Assembly: GCA_034440615.1 (NCBI GenBank)
Contig: JAOTOM010003997.1
Span: 91,001 to 155,000 of the forward strand
Length of the DNA stretch: 64,000 nucleotides
Origin: Ashinkailepas kermadecensis
Taxonomy: Eukaryota > Arthropoda > Thecostraca > Neolepadidae
Direction of reading: 5' to 3'
In this document: piece by piece, positions 11,735 through 24,673 of the stretch
How positions within the stretch are numbered: position 1 is the stretch's first letter
Layout: each line of letters begins with the position of its first letter
Notes under the pieces: model-generated
What the model was told of the DNA's origin: nothing
What the model saw: the letters and a program-made list of their open reading frames with translations, nothing else
The model's database searches: none
Position numbers and translations under genes: made by a program

Positions 11735-13662
11735 CACGGCCCGGCACCATCTGACCGACGGACGCCCGACCCGGCACCATCTGACCGACGGACGCCTGGC
11801 CTGACACCATCTGACCGACGGACGCCCGGCCTGACACCATCTGACCGACGGACGCCCGACCGGCACCATCTGACTGACGGACGCCCGACCCGGCACCATC
11901 TGACCGACGGACGCCCGGCCTGACACCATCTGACCGACGGTCGCCCGACCGGCACCATCTGACCGACGGACGCCTGGCCTGACACCATCTGACCGACGGA
12001 CGCCCGGCCTGACACCATCTGACCGACGGACGCCCGGCCTGACACCATCTGACCGACGGACGCCCGGCCTGACACCATCTGACCGACGGACGCCCGGCCT
12101 GACACCATCTGACCGACGGACGCCCGGCCTGACACCACCTGACCGACGGACGCCTGGCCTGACACCACCTGACCGACGGACGCCCGACCTGACACCACCT
12201 GACCGATGGACGCCCGACCTGACACCATCTGACCGACGGACGCCCGGCCTGACACCATCTGACCGACGGACGCCCGACCTGACACCATCTGACCGACGGA
12301 CGCCCGGCCTGACACCATCTGACCGACGGACGCCCGGCCTGACACCATCTGACCGACGGACGCCCGGCCTGACACCATCTGACCGACGGACGCCTGGCCT
12401 GACACCATCTGACTGACGGACGCCTGGCCTGACACCATCTGACCGACGGACGCCCGGCCTGACACCATCTGACCGACGGACGCCTGGCCTGACACCATCT
12501 GACCGACGGACGCCTGGCCTGACACCATCTGACCGACGGACGCCTGGCCTGACACCATCTGACCGACGGACGCCCGGCCTGACACCATCTGACCGACGGA
12601 CGCCCGGCCTGACACCATCTGACCGACGGACGCCCGGCCTGACACCATCTGACCGACGGACGCCCGGCCTGACACCATCTGACCGACGGACGCCTGGCCT
12701 GACACCATCTGACCGACGGACGCCTGGCCTGACACCATCTAACCGACGGACGCCTGGCCTGACACTATCTTCCCGACGGACGCCCGGCCTGACACCATCT
12801 GACCGACGGACGCCCGACCCGGCACCATCTGACCGACGGACGCCCGGCCTGACACCATCTGACCGACGGACGCCCGACCCGGCACCATCTAACCGACGGA
12901 CGCCTGGCCTGACACCATCTGACCGACGGACGCCCGGCCTGACACCATCTGACCGACGGACGCCCGACCTGACACCATCTGACCGACGGACGCCCGACCG
13001 GCACCATCTGACCGACAGACGCCTGGCCTGACACCATCTGACCGACGGACGCCCGACCTGACACCATCTGACCGACGGACGCCCGACCTGACACCATCTG
13101 ACCGACGGACGCCTGGCCTGACACCATCTGACCGACGGACGCTCGGCCTGACACCATCTGACCGATGGACGCCTGGCCCGGCACCATCTGACCGACGGAC
13201 GCCCGGCCTGACACCATCTGACCGACGGACGCCTGGCCTGACACCATCTGACCGACGGACGCCTGGCCTGACACCATCTGACCGACGGACGCCCGACCGG
13301 CACCATCTGACCGACGGACGCCTGGCCTGACACCATCTGACCGACGGACGCCCGGCCTGACACCATCTGACCGACGGACGCCCGGCCTGACACCATCTGA
13401 CCGACGGACGCCTGGCCTGACACCATCTGACCGACGGACGCCCGGCCTGACACCATCTGACCGACGGACGCCCGGCCTGACACCATCTGACCGACGGACG
13501 CCCGGCCTGACACCATCTGACCGATGGACGCCTGGCCTGACACCATCTGACCGACGGACGCCTGGCCTGACACCATCTGACCGACGGACGCCCGGCCTGA
13601 CACCATCTGACCGACGGACGCCCGACCTGACACCATCTGACCGACGGTCGCCCGCCCGGCAC
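11735..13662. repeat. 30-bp minisatellite, ~64 copies (largest array in window)
   Basis: Unit: gacgcccggcctgacaccat followed by ctgaccgacg, with tgg/cgg/cga variation after gacgcc and occasional 29-bp units (cgaccggcacc). The minus strand is open for 670 codons, as VSGRASVGQM- and SDGVRPGVRR-type repeats; 29-bp units change the frame without introducing stops. No start context, signal peptide or non-repeat domain supports translation. Confidence 0.98.
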
Positions 13663-14849
13663 CATTTCGACACTGTGCTGAACGTGCAGGCCGGCACCAT
13701 CTACAGCATCTCCATCACCGCAGCACCACCCTGACGCAACGGCCCGCACGTTCTTCGTCTAAATGGTCAGCGACAAAAAGCCGAGGGATACCATGGCTGG
13801 TAGACATGGGTTGGGCAAGATTTAGCACATGCCAGCCAGGTCCACACCCTCATAATATGTCGATATCGTCAGAGCTCGCTGCTATCACCCGCTTTCACCA
13901 GATAACTGGGCTGATGCTTGCCGGCCCTGGCCTGATCCACACCCCAGTTGTCCTGCTCCACGTCCCACTTCAACACAGTCGGTAGTTTGGGGTAGCTAAC
14001 TACTACACGGCTGAAGCGAGAGGTTGTGCTGAGCTTGGCGTTCCACATGTTCGAAAGCAGCTGAATGCTGTTCAGCTGTGCAAGCGGAATAAATACGCTG
14101 GTCTGTGCCTGGGAGGGTGGAACGTGCAGGCGTTTGGGATCCAAAGCATATCATTCCAGAAGTCGCACAGATATGACTCTTGATTTGTTGATAAGATCAC
14201 GTTGCAAAACTGGCAGCTGAGATGCACGCCATTGACTTCCTCGGACGCAGTGACCGTGGCCAGTAGCTATTGGTGAATGGGTGTGGACCGCAAAACCAAT
14301 GTCAAACGGTTCAATCTCTTCTGAATCCGGCCTGTTAATCTGATCATGTATAAGTGACAAACAGGTATTTTCATGACGCTCTGCAGTTCAGTGGGGTATC
14401 CATTGATGGCTAAAGAACCAGTGCTTTGCCAAAATGTTTGACATTATAATGGGGATGAAATGTCTTGCTACATTTGGACCTGTAAATGACATTATGTGTT
14501 TCCAGCTGTTGCCTATTGTAGCCCTGTGTTTCATCTTTTTGTATCCCTGTGTTTTGTTTTTCCAAGATATTATCATTAATTCCACATTTTGAATCCTTTG
14601 AAATTGTTTTGTGGATCCGTCCATGCTGAAATTCATCGTTAAGGCAAGCTGTCGCATCTTCTGATTTGACTTTGATACGCTGCAATTCAATTCCCAGCCT
14701 CCTCCCTCCTCCAATGCCTTTATGGGCCTACGTTGGCACTCTGTGATACCGAGTTCAGCGCTCCGCCTCCATCTCTGCCCAACTTCCCGCGTCAGTTCCA
14801 GAGCAAGGCTCAGCTTCAGCCGCATTCCCGACTCATGTCTCAACCGCAA
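13663..14849. other. Single-copy region
   Basis: About 1.2 kb without arrays. Opposite-strand ORFs of 69-153 residues are present but match no family I recognise and show no exon-border pattern. Confidence 0.5.
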
Positions 14850-14942
14850 CTACAGCCACAGCCACAGCCACAGCCACAGCCACAGCCACAGCCACAATCG
14901 AAGTGACAGCCGAAGCGTCAGCCGCAGCCACAGCCACAGTGC
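14850..14942. repeat. 6-bp (cacagc)n microsatellite
   Basis: Pure for about 45 bp, then degenerate; translates as Ser-His repeats. No coding context. Confidence 0.93.
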
Positions 14943-15244
14943 CAAGAGCACACTTTATGTGGGGCTGGACCGTTTCGCATTAGTTGGCCGCGTTCATCTG
15001 CATGACAATGGCACGGGGCGGTGATGCTCTGCCTTTGCGACGCGACATAGATGGAGACGCGGCTGACGGTCATTGCCGATACACCCACACAGTCTCCACC
15101 CCACATGGCAATGGCATGTATGTGTAGTGGTGCGCCCTATCATCAGGGCGGGGCTACAGTTGAGGCTCGCTATGCTCTACATTTTGTAGCAGCTGCTGAG
15201 AGGTTGGCTTCATCAAGCCGGAGGTGTGACCAGGCGCGCCGGCT

Positions 15245-15768
15245 GGTCGTGATGGATGGCTGACTGGGTACTCAATAGCAAGTAGGTGAGCTGTGGTGGA
15301 CGGCTGGTGATGGATGGCTGGTGGATACTCAATAGCAAGTAGGTGAGCTGTGGTGGACGGCTGGTGATGGATGGCTGGCTGGATACTCAATAGCAAGTAG
15401 GTGAGCTGTGGTGGACGGCTGGTGATGGATGGCTGACTGGGTACTCAATAGCAAGTAGGTGAGCTGTGGTGGACGGCTGGTGATGGATGGCTGGTGGATA
15501 CTCAATAGCAAGTAGGTGAGCTGTGGTGGACGGCTGGTGATGGATGGCTGACTGGGTACTCAATAGCAAGTAGGTGAGCTGTGGTGGACGGCTGGTGATG
15601 GATGGCTGGTGGATACTCAATAGCAAGTAGGTGAGCTGTGGTGGACGGCTGGTGATGGATGGCTGGCTGGGTACTCAATAGCAAGTAGGTGAGCTGTGGT
15701 GGACGGCTGGTGATGGATGGCTGGCTGGGTACTCAATAGCAAGTAGGTGAGCTGTGGTCGACGGCTGG
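15245..15768. repeat. 57/58-bp minisatellite with 115-bp dimer pattern
   Basis: About nine units with ctcaatagcaagtaggtgag and ctgtggtggacggctggtga. Units differ by gactgggt (58 bp) or gtggat (57 bp), which alternate over part of the array, giving a 115-bp dimer. Confidence 0.96.
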
Positions 15769-16815
15769 CAGTTGGACTTGGATGTGGCCCCAGGCTCGAG
15801 TTTGGCTGTCAGGTCCGCACACGGCCAGACTGCGCCGTCCTGTGCCGGATCTGACTGCGTGTCGACTTGGCGGGGCGGACGCAGCCGCGGTCAACGCCGT
15901 AACAGCACCTGGTGCACCGAGAGCACACTCCGGGCATCGTAGCCGAGTTCATAGCAGCTGACTGCTGACAAAAGCAAGTTTGATCCATTTCCATCTTCAA
16001 GCCGGCATCTCGGAAGACGTCTGTGAAATTCAACAGCAGTTCTGCCCAGCAATAAAACACCATCCAGATTAATTTTCAACGTATGTGTACTTATCAATGA
16101 TAAACACAGCTCTGTCTAACATAGCCCCTCTGGCACGTGGAAATGATGCTCAGTCTCTCCGCGTCATGATTTCAAGTGCCTATACCTGAATGTCTGGCAT
16201 ATTCACACCCGGCGTGTGGCCTGCTGAGGCCAGGTGAGGTATGTGTGTACACACCGCACACCGCCACACTCGCCACACGGCCATGGTGCCGACGGTGGCT
16301 TCCTCACAGTGATGGACCATGTGATGATCCATGTGCATTACCTGCACCATCAGGCCGGCTCCACAGACAGCTTCCGCATCTGCGCTGAAGCGGGGGCCAT
16401 TGCGGCTGGCGTGCCGCCATAGGAATATCGTGCCGGCAAGGTCATGCTGTAAATATCGTATCATTCGGAGGATATGACCGCAAACACCCACCAATATGTA
16501 TCGCTGTGACTTATGCTGCCCAATTTCTCTTCATTGATATTGCTGTATTTTCATACTTATAGCGTGATTATACGAAACGTCGTTGCAAGCTGCCAAAGGC
16601 GTTCTGGGAGGCCCAGTAATACCAGACTAGCCTAGTAATTTCTTTTTATTTTGTTTTGCTTGGTGAACAAAAACACTCGCAAAGTGTACGGCCTCGCTGG
16701 CAATTATGCCATTTCAGAAATTTATGTTGCTGATGCTAGACATAGAATAGAACAGATGCTACCATGCATTTTTTTCCTAGATGGACATCCCATTTACTCA
16801 ATTAATGGCACCGTA
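15769..16815. other. Single-copy region
   Basis: About 1 kb. No exon or RNA gene recognised. Confidence 0.5.
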
Positions 16816-17115
16816 CAGGGCGGTCGGACGACGAACGTTGGCGGTCAGACGACGAACGTTGGCGGTCAGACGACGAACGTTGGCGGTCGGACGACGAACG
16901 TTGGCGGTCAGACGACGAAAGTTGGTGGTCGGACGACGAACGTTGGCGGTCGGACGACGAACGTTGGCGGTCGGACGACGAACGTTGGCGGTCGGACGAC
17001 GAACGTTGGCGGTCGGACGACGAACGTTGGCGGTCAGACGACGAACGTTGGCGGTCAGACGACGAACGTTGGCGGTCGGACGACGTACGTTGGCGGTCGG
17101 ATGACGGACGTCGTT
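16816..17115. repeat. 21-bp minisatellite
   Basis: About 14 copies of gttggcggtcggacgacgaa c, with cagacg variants. A plus-strand ORF runs through it from unique DNA (16651-17160) as a seven-residue TNVGGRT repeat. No splice or family evidence supports it. Confidence 0.96.
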
Positions 17116-18551
17116 GTCACCAGTCTTACAGGGTCCGATCACATATTGAGTGCCGTCTAACTCCAAAGCCATTGTTTAGCTAGTAGGATAGATAGAAGGG
17201 AAGTCGTGGCTTTCGGACAACAAATCATGTTTTCTCTCCGTGAATTGGCTTGGTGCCACCAATGAACTAAAAAGACACATGGTTTGCTCTTCGCGCTTGC
17301 GACATTCAGGAAATTAGCAGAAAACCATTTTCTCTCATATGAGAGAATATTGCTCAAGCTCTTTACTATTCCCGTGCCGTTCCAAATCCCAGGTGATTGT
17401 TGTGATTGTGGACTGTTTTTGATTCGGTGCCAGTCTAATCAAAGCTCGACTAGCCCGGCCGCCGAGCTCTGCTAGACCCCCACCCCTCCCCTATCGACCC
17501 ACCGGGGTGGTCGGCGGGGTACGTTTTCATAGTCGTTAGCAGTGCCTGGAGGCCAGAAAATAACTGCGGGAGAGGATACAGAAACGGTGTTGATCACCTC
17601 CGAGAGAACAGCGTATAAAAGTCATCGGCGCTTCACCCTCTTCACCGAGACAATTCGGTTGTAAGTTGTAACAGTGCTCCCACTGACTGCTCTTCCACAT
17701 GCATAACGTAGCCGCTTGTCCCATGCAGGTGCCAGTTTTCCTATACATATGATAATTCACAAGATCTTGTTAAGATGGTGTTGAATAGGAGACGACCAGG
17801 CCGATTGGGCGTTGCACCAATGGGATCTGACAACCCAATAATCTTCTGTCACAAATCATCGTCTGAAAGAGCACGTCTACAGATCGCCGGCAATAAAGGC
17901 TGTGAGGATCTCGCCGTACGTCGTTCGTCAAACCTGTGATCACTCACTGGACAGTTGAATTGCCTCTTTGCTTCGTTGGGTGTTGGAGGAGTATGTTGGA
18001 CAGCGCGAAACGTGTCTCATTCCGTCCGCTACGGACTGCATAATTCGGATTCATGTGCCATGTTTATGATTCTGCAGCGATTGCATATACCAATCTTCTG
18101 AAGCCGGTTGCAGTCGACACGAGAACTTCGATTAATCCCCACAGTCGTGGCTCTGGCATTCCCTCGTATTTTGTTCATTCACACAGCCGTTTTTTAGAAG
18201 CGATCCGAAACGGTCCGAAACGGATCGAAGCGTTCTATATCCTAGATAACAATCAGCCATTTATTTGCCTATCTCTTATTTCTTGTTCGGATTGCATACA
18301 TTATGTACGCTAAGGTACACCGCTCCATGCTATTGAGATCAGGATTATATATATCAGGTTTTGAACGTACTGCTGTGTGAGACTACAAGTTTCTTCCCAC
18401 CCAAGCAATTTGATATCTACCTTCTGGACCCTCCAGTACTTCCAACATGGTAGTTTGCAACCATTAACTACATTTTGTTGCAAAAGTTGGTCATTCAACT
18501 TGCTAAGTGCCACATAGCTCCTTAGTACTTCATGGATCAACCGAGCCGTGA
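17116..18551. other. Single-copy region
   Basis: About 1.4 kb with no array and no recognised gene. Confidence 0.5.
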
Positions 18552-18620
18552 TCCGAATTGGGCAGCTGCGGGCCGGAATTGGACAGCAGCGGGCCGGAAT
18601 TGGACAGCTGCGGGCTGGGA
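18552..18620. repeat. 21-bp tandem repeat, three copies
   Basis: cggaattggacagctgcggg c and variants. Confidence 0.88.
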
Positions 18621-18670
18621 CGCGACCGCTGTTTACCGGGAGCGGACCGCCGGGCCACCGTGGGGTCGTA

Positions 18671-18795
18671 GCGGGTGAGTTACCCGCCGTGGCAGGTGAG
18701 CTGCCGACAGTGGCAGGTGAGCTACCAGGCGTGGCAGGTGAGCTACTGGTCGTGGCAGGTGAGCTGCCGGCCGCGGCAGGCGAGTTACCGGCCGT
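18671..18795. repeat. 21-bp tandem repeat, six copies
   Basis: ggtgagctgccgacagtggc a and variants. The last unit (ggcgagttaccggccgtg) passes directly into the following 76-bp array, sharing gttaccggccgtg with it. Confidence 0.9.
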
Positions 18796-19195
18796 GCTCG
18801 GTGTGGCGAGACACCAGGCGGTGCGCGGACTGCCGGGCATCGTGAGCCGTGTGGCGCCAGTTACCGGCCGTGCCCGGTGCGGCGGGACACCAGGCGGTGC
18901 GCGGACTGCCGGGCACCGTGAGCCGTGTGGCGCCAGTTACCGGCCGTGCCCGGTGCGGCGGGACACCAGGCGGTGCGCGGACTGCCGGGCACCGTGAGCC
19001 GTGTGGCGCCAGTTACCGGCCGTGCTCGGTGTGGCGGGACACCAGGCGGTGCGCGGACTGCCGGGCACCGTGAGCCGTGTGGCGCCAGTTACCGGCCGTG
19101 CCCGGTGCGGCGGGACACCAGGCGGTGCGCGGACTGCCGGGCACCGTGAGCCGTGTGGCGCCAGTTACCGGCCGTGCCCGGTGCGGCGCCCGGCT
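18786..19195. repeat. 76-bp minisatellite, ~5.4 copies
   Basis: Unit includes gttaccggccgtgcccggtg, gacaccaggcggtgcgcgga and gtgagccgtgtggcgcca. Very homogeneous, with tgctcggtgtgg variants at the first and fourth copies. Confidence 0.96.
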
Positions 19196-19617
19196 GGGTT
19201 TTCTAATCTGCCTTATGTGACATGCTGACGGCCAGTCTGAGCGCCTGCAGGAGACATTAGACAGAAGCCTGCTCCTCGATGTCCGTCGATTTGTCTTTGG
19301 CGGCCATTTATGGATTTTGAACGGCCGCCACGCAACGACATACTGCGAGCTGTCTCCTCCCTACCTGGGCGGAATGTTGAGCACAGCCATCGCCTCTAAG
19401 TAGGCCTATCGCGGTGCCGACCCCGGGTCTCCATTCACCCGATGCTGATGCCTGATGCTGGCTGGCGTGCAGGTGCGACTCGTTAGAGTGGACCCCGTTG
19501 TGACGGCACAGTTGGGTTATGTTCGCTGTGATTGATTTCACGCGGCCGACGGTGTAGCAGCAGATGCTGGTCGGCCGGTAGGGGTGACTGATCCGCCACA
19601 GTAGACACCAGCCGCGT
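19196..19617. other. Single-copy spacer
   Basis: No gene recognised. Confidence 0.45.
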
Positions 19618-20258
19618 CGGACCGACACGCCACCACAGCACCGGAGCTTCGGACCGACACGCCACCACGGCACCGGAGCGTCAGACCGACACGACATCAC
19701 GGCACCGGAGCGTCAGACCGACACGACATCACGGCACCGGAGCGTCGGACCGACACGACATCACGGCACCGGAGCGTCAGACCGACACGCCACCACGGCA
19801 CCGGAGCGTCGGACCGACACGACATCACGGCACCGGAGCGTCGGACCGACACGACATCACGGCACCGGAGCGTCAGACCGACACGCCACCACGGCACCGG
19901 AGCTTCGGACCGACACGCCACCACGGCACCGGAGCGTCAGACCGACACGACATCACGGCACCGGAGCGTCAGACCGACACGACATCACGGCACCGGAGCG
20001 TCAGACCGACACGGCATCACGGCACCGGAGCGTCGGACCGACACGCCACCACGGCACCGGAGCATCAGACCGACACGACATCACGGCACCGGAGCATCAG
20101 ACCGACACGACATCACGGCACCGGAGCATCAGACCGACACGACATCACGGCACCGGAGCGTCAGACCGACACGACATCACGGCACCGGAGCGTCAGACCG
20201 ACACGACATCACGGCACCGGAGCGTCAGACCGACACGGCATCACGGCACCGGAGCGTG
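19618..20258. repeat. 32-bp minisatellite, ~20 copies
   Basis: Unit: gaccgacacgacatcacggc followed by accggagcgtca; cgccaccac, ggcatc and agcatc variants are scattered through the array. Confidence 0.97.
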
Positions 20259-20648
20259 CCGGGTCCGGACGTCGTCTGGGCTTGGTCCGTGCAGGGTACG
20301 GACGTCGTCTGGGCTTGGTCCGTGCAGGGTACGGACGTCGTCTGGGCTTGGTCCGTGCAGGGTACGGACGTCGTCTGGGCTTGGTCCGTGCAGGGTACGG
20401 ACGTCGTCTGGGCTTGGTCCGTGCAGGGTACGGACGTCGTCTGGGCTTGGTCCGTGCAGGGTACGGACGTCGTCTGGGCTTGGTCCGTGCAGGGTACGGA
20501 CGTCGTCTGGGCTTGGTCCGTGCGGGTCGGACGTGTCTGGGTCGTGCCGGTCCGACGTCGTCTGGGCTTGGTCCGCGGGTCCGGACGTCGCGGCGGGTAC
20601 GGACGTCGTCTGGCTCTGGTTCGTGCAGGTTACGGATGTCGTCTGAGG
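20259..20648. repeat. 33-bp minisatellite, ~11 copies
   Basis: Unit: ggtacggacgtcgtctgggc followed by ttggtccgtgcag; the last three are diverged. It abuts the 32-bp array with no spacer. Eleven-codon repeats (DVVWAWSVQGT) arise. Confidence 0.96.
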
Positions 20649-21253
20649 GGCCAGTCTGGTGTGAATCATGTGTGGGCCCTTTGTGTTGCACGGTGCTTCT
20701 TTGTGCAGCGCTTGTGTTTGATTAGTTAACACTCATGAGACGTTTACCACATACCTTTGGACCAACACCTTCATGGGTAACATATGACCGAATAAAGTAT
20801 CGCAACGTGCTACACTGCCTGTGCTGACGTCGGAAATCCAATACGATTCGTGGAATCAACGTTCAGGGCAGTGATGAAATTCTGCCCGGCTGCGGTGTCT
20901 GGGCAAATGATTGATGAAACCTGCTTCACTATGAAAATTGATGGGAGTTATGCCAATTTATCAATGTGGCGTATGGCAAATATGTCTGAGATAAATGCGC
21001 CTATCGGGCGGGAGCGCTTTCAAATGGTTTCAAGTATCTGATTTTATGCGCGTTCACGTATTCTTCAGATTAAAAACCGTACTATTTGGGTATAAAACAG
21101 CAGGACCACCTCTAACATACTAACTGCAGCGGCTTTGATGCTGTCCTTTCCCTCAGCCAAATTGTCGACATTCAGTCAGGCAGAACTTTGTTGACTGGTG
21201 AGCCAATGGAAGTTAGAATGGGTCGCCTTCTACCACGTTACCCTTTAAGATAG
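20649..21253. other. Single-copy region
   Basis: No gene recognised. Confidence 0.45.
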
Positions 21254-21291
21254 CATACACACACACCACACACACACGCTCACACACACAC

Positions 21292-21330
<39 letters not shown>
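21254..21330. repeat. (CA)n(TA)n compound microsatellite
   Basis: CA-rich tract followed by about 35 bp of TA. Confidence 0.97.
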
Positions 21331-21331
<1 letters not shown>

Positions 21332-21484
21332 TTTGCGCATACTTTGACCAACCCATAATTGTCAGAACGGTATGGCTGGTCAACGAGTGTTTCTGCTGGG
21401 AACCAAAACCAACACGTACCAGCGTCTTACCCTGACTGATCTGCAAACTTGGTGGTTCGATGTTAGGTAAGTTTTTTGTAAGTT

Positions 21485-22090
21485 TGGTTTTGTGTATCTG
21501 ATGTGTCTCCAAGTCTGGCTTGGCGTCTGGCGGGTCTGCAAGTCTGATTCGATGTCTAGCGGATCTATAAGTCCAGATGAGTGTGACTGATTGGTCTGTT
21601 AGCCCGGTTTGGTGAGTCTGGCGGGTCTGTCGGTCTGGCGGGTCTGTCGGTCTGGCGTGATGTCTGATGGATATGTAAGTTTGGTTTGGTGCATCTGGTG
21701 GTTTGTCTGGTTTGGTGTGTGTGGTGGGTCTGTAGGTCTAGTATGTTGTGTCTGGCGGGTTTGTAGGTCTGGTGTGATGCGTCTGGCGGGTCTGTGTGTC
21801 TGGTGGGTCTGTAGGTCTGGTGTGATATGTCTGGTGTGTCTGTAGGTCTGGTGTGGTGTGTCTGGGGGTCCGTAAGTCTGGTTTGATGGCTATCGAGCCA
21901 GTAAGTCTGGTTTAATGTTTGACGGGTCAGTAAGTTCGGTTTGATGTTTATCGGATCGATAAGTTTGGTTTGATGTCCGACGGGTCTGTAAGTTTGGTTT
22001 GATGTCTCTCGGGTCAGTAAGTCGGTTTGATGTCTGACGGGTCAGTAAGTCGGTTTGATGTCTGACGGGTCAGTAAGTCCGTTTTGGTGT
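21485..22090. repeat. ~28-30-bp degenerate T/G-rich minisatellite
   Basis: Units of the type gtctggtttgatgtctgacg followed by ggtctgtaa. The right half is more regular (gggtcagtaagtcggtttga); the left half is strongly diverged. Confidence 0.88.
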
Positions 22091-22179
22091 GTTCTATCGC
22101 CGTGAGACAGGTCAGTGATAACTGTGCTCGGAACCTCGGGTCTGCCTCGTTAGTGGCGTGTTACACCATCACGCTGCTG

Positions 22180-22530
22180 TTTTCCCAGTCACTGACTGTC
22201 GGCGCCGAGCGTCCTCCCAAATGGGACACTATCTGCTCTCGGATCGCCATAAGCGACGCCGACCTTGCCTGCCGGCGCGCGCCCATTTCTCATTCGTCTC
22301 GACACGGCTCGCATATTGCTCACCCACGTCCACGTCCGCCGTCCACGTCCGCCGTCGCCGTCACCGCCACCCTCGGCGGTCAAGCCGCGTCGGCGACGGC
22401 GCCGGCCGTGATATTTGATAAACAATCTGCTCACGCCGTGATATACGGCGCCAGCCACATGCCGCACCTTCGGATCCACCTGCACGCGGCCGGGTGGCCT
22501 GGACGGATGGCAACACTTAATCTCCGTTAA
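22180..22530. other. GC- and CpG-rich segment
   Basis: Dense CpG with short cgtccacgtccgccgtc repeats. It resembles a CpG island in composition, but no transcription start or exon can be shown. Confidence 0.4.
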
Positions 22531-22584
22531 CATGTTAACCGCGGGGCCAGTTCACGTGTTGCAAAGTTGAGCGTGCGATCAGTA

Positions 22585-22637
22585 ATACTAATCAGTAATT
22601 ATCAGTAAAATCAGTAAAATCAGTAAAATCAGTAATG
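22585..22637. repeat. 10-bp tandem repeat (atcagtaaa type)
   Basis: Four to five copies of aatcagtaaa, the first diverged. Confidence 0.85.
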
Positions 22638-24673
22638 GCATGCACCGACACTACCGAGGGAACCGGGGCCCCTTCGCTACGTTGGCAAGTTAGGTCAACA
22701 CGTTGAACAATATCGGCTTCAGGAGGTTGATCCCGATCGACCGATAACCGCCGGGTTTGTGATCATGTTGACTATCGGTTGGGACTCTGGAGGTTTGCAG
22801 TGTTGTCTACTCTCCCCCAGCCCCTTCTCCAAAGACGTCTAACGTCAGGCTTATAACGTACATCTGTATCCAAGATGCATTGTGGAATTCCAAAGTCTAG
22901 GGAGAGGTCTCCGTTACTGCTCTGGACATTGTATTGTGGGTCTTCCATGGATCAATCATTGTAAAATTAGAAGGTGAATTTCCGCTGCAATGTACGCCAC
23001 ATGGTACAGCTTGAGCGCAGCCCAGTATGCTCAAATACGCAACACTAATGCATGTAAAGCTGAATGAATAGGGTCATCACTAGAGATGATACGTTTTTAG
23101 ACCGAGGACCAGCCCGGCAATTTGAAAAAAAGGCCGGCGATCCTTTACTGGTCCTGGTCAGGATAGGCCAGTCAATTTCCGGTGATATTTGATAAACATG
23201 CTGTCTTGCTGTCTGTCTGATTGTTTGGATAGGCGGGTTAACATACCGAACTGAAGAATGCTAATATGTGTGCATCGCGCGTGCTATACAGGTATGTATA
23301 TTTTAATGTTGCATGGTATTTTTTAACTTATGTTGTGAAATACTGAGTTACTACTAATATGTAAAAAGGTAGTAGGTATGGGATATGGAGTATGAATGAC
23401 ACCAGTTACACCTGTAACTAACAACTGCATAGGTATTTCGACAAACTCGGCACACCAACAAGTTACCAAATCATTGATCCGAGGTTGTGCTGAACATGTA
23501 TATCAATACAAGAAACATCCCTGAGTGAATCCCGAAGCAAACGTAAAATACCGTCTACCAAAAATGACACAGCTTATTTTCACGGGAGACTTTCGGACAA
23601 TTTAAAGGAGCTGTGATATTTTTTTCACTTTAAAACCTTCCTAAAAGCCTGCTAAATTTGTTCGAAAACATTGTTGCATGCATTAGATATGCCAATTAGG
23701 GAGAGGAGGACACATGTGCATGAGCATACAGGCCGGACATTCACGCCACCCTCGGCTTGTCAGGCACCGTCCGTCGTCCGCCTAATTCATAAATGTTATT
23801 ATGCTATTATTAATGCACATCATCATAGATATGAATATAAGTAATTTATTTACTTTCTATTATCATTTTCAACTGACCTTATTGTTGTATAATTAAGTAT
23901 TAATTATTCATACTTAATACAAGCTCGTGATCACCAATCACAGGAACATTTAGGCGGGACGTCAGCGGTATGTTTCAAATATTGTAACATGACTGTATAG
24001 CATAGGCTTGCCATGGACTCCTAAAACAACTCGTATGCGAGGGACATAGTAAGCAGGTCTAGGAGAACACATCATCATTTATCGAAGGCAAATGCTATCA
24101 GGTACTTTTTAACTTTGGGAATATCTCAATCCACAACCCATGGCATTCTCAAGACGTTGGGGACCAGGTGAAATGTCGATATCTGTCGGAGGGCAACGGC
24201 TGTCGGCCATCGCTCCAAAATGGATGCAAGAAGGGAAGAGCACTGATAGGTAACGGCCGCTACCATAAACAATGGCGTCTCCTTTCGGCTTTTGGTCACA
24301 CGCTTCGGTATCAGCAAGTCGTAAGCCGATATCTTGAAGAAGGAAGGACTCACATTCAGAAAGAGATGCAAAGCACCCCAAATCACGGCTGAGCAACAGT
24401 AAATCCAATAATGATGGAATCGTGGCCTTTCATGTGGTGAATTTCGAGCAAACCAGAAATTGAACCGTCATTATGGATGATTAAGCGTATTTCACATTTT
24501 CTGGAAGTGAGATGAATGCCCGAAAACAGAGGATTTTATATCGGTCATGGAGCCATGAAGTCATAACGTCAAAGTGCTAAGCGTTAATAAAAGTCACACG
24601 GGCCCATCTGGATTAATCCTGTAAAGGGAATATACCATAAGACGAGGTAAACGAACCTCAAACCACCTAATCC
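22638..24673. other. Longest repeat-poor stretch
   Basis: About 2 kb, AT-rich, with no arrays. Around 23090-23170 there is weak similarity to the dispersed repeat at 2239. A minus-strand frame near 24109-24408 encodes an unrecognised peptide. No gene is supported. Confidence 0.45.

Noticed and set aside
11624..13636. A 670-codon minus-strand ORF
   Set aside because: It consists of the 30-bp minisatellite, changes reading frame at 29-bp units without losing openness, and has no non-repeat domain or exon context.
14850..14942. Ser-His repeat protein
   Set aside because: Product of a 6-bp microsatellite without coding context.
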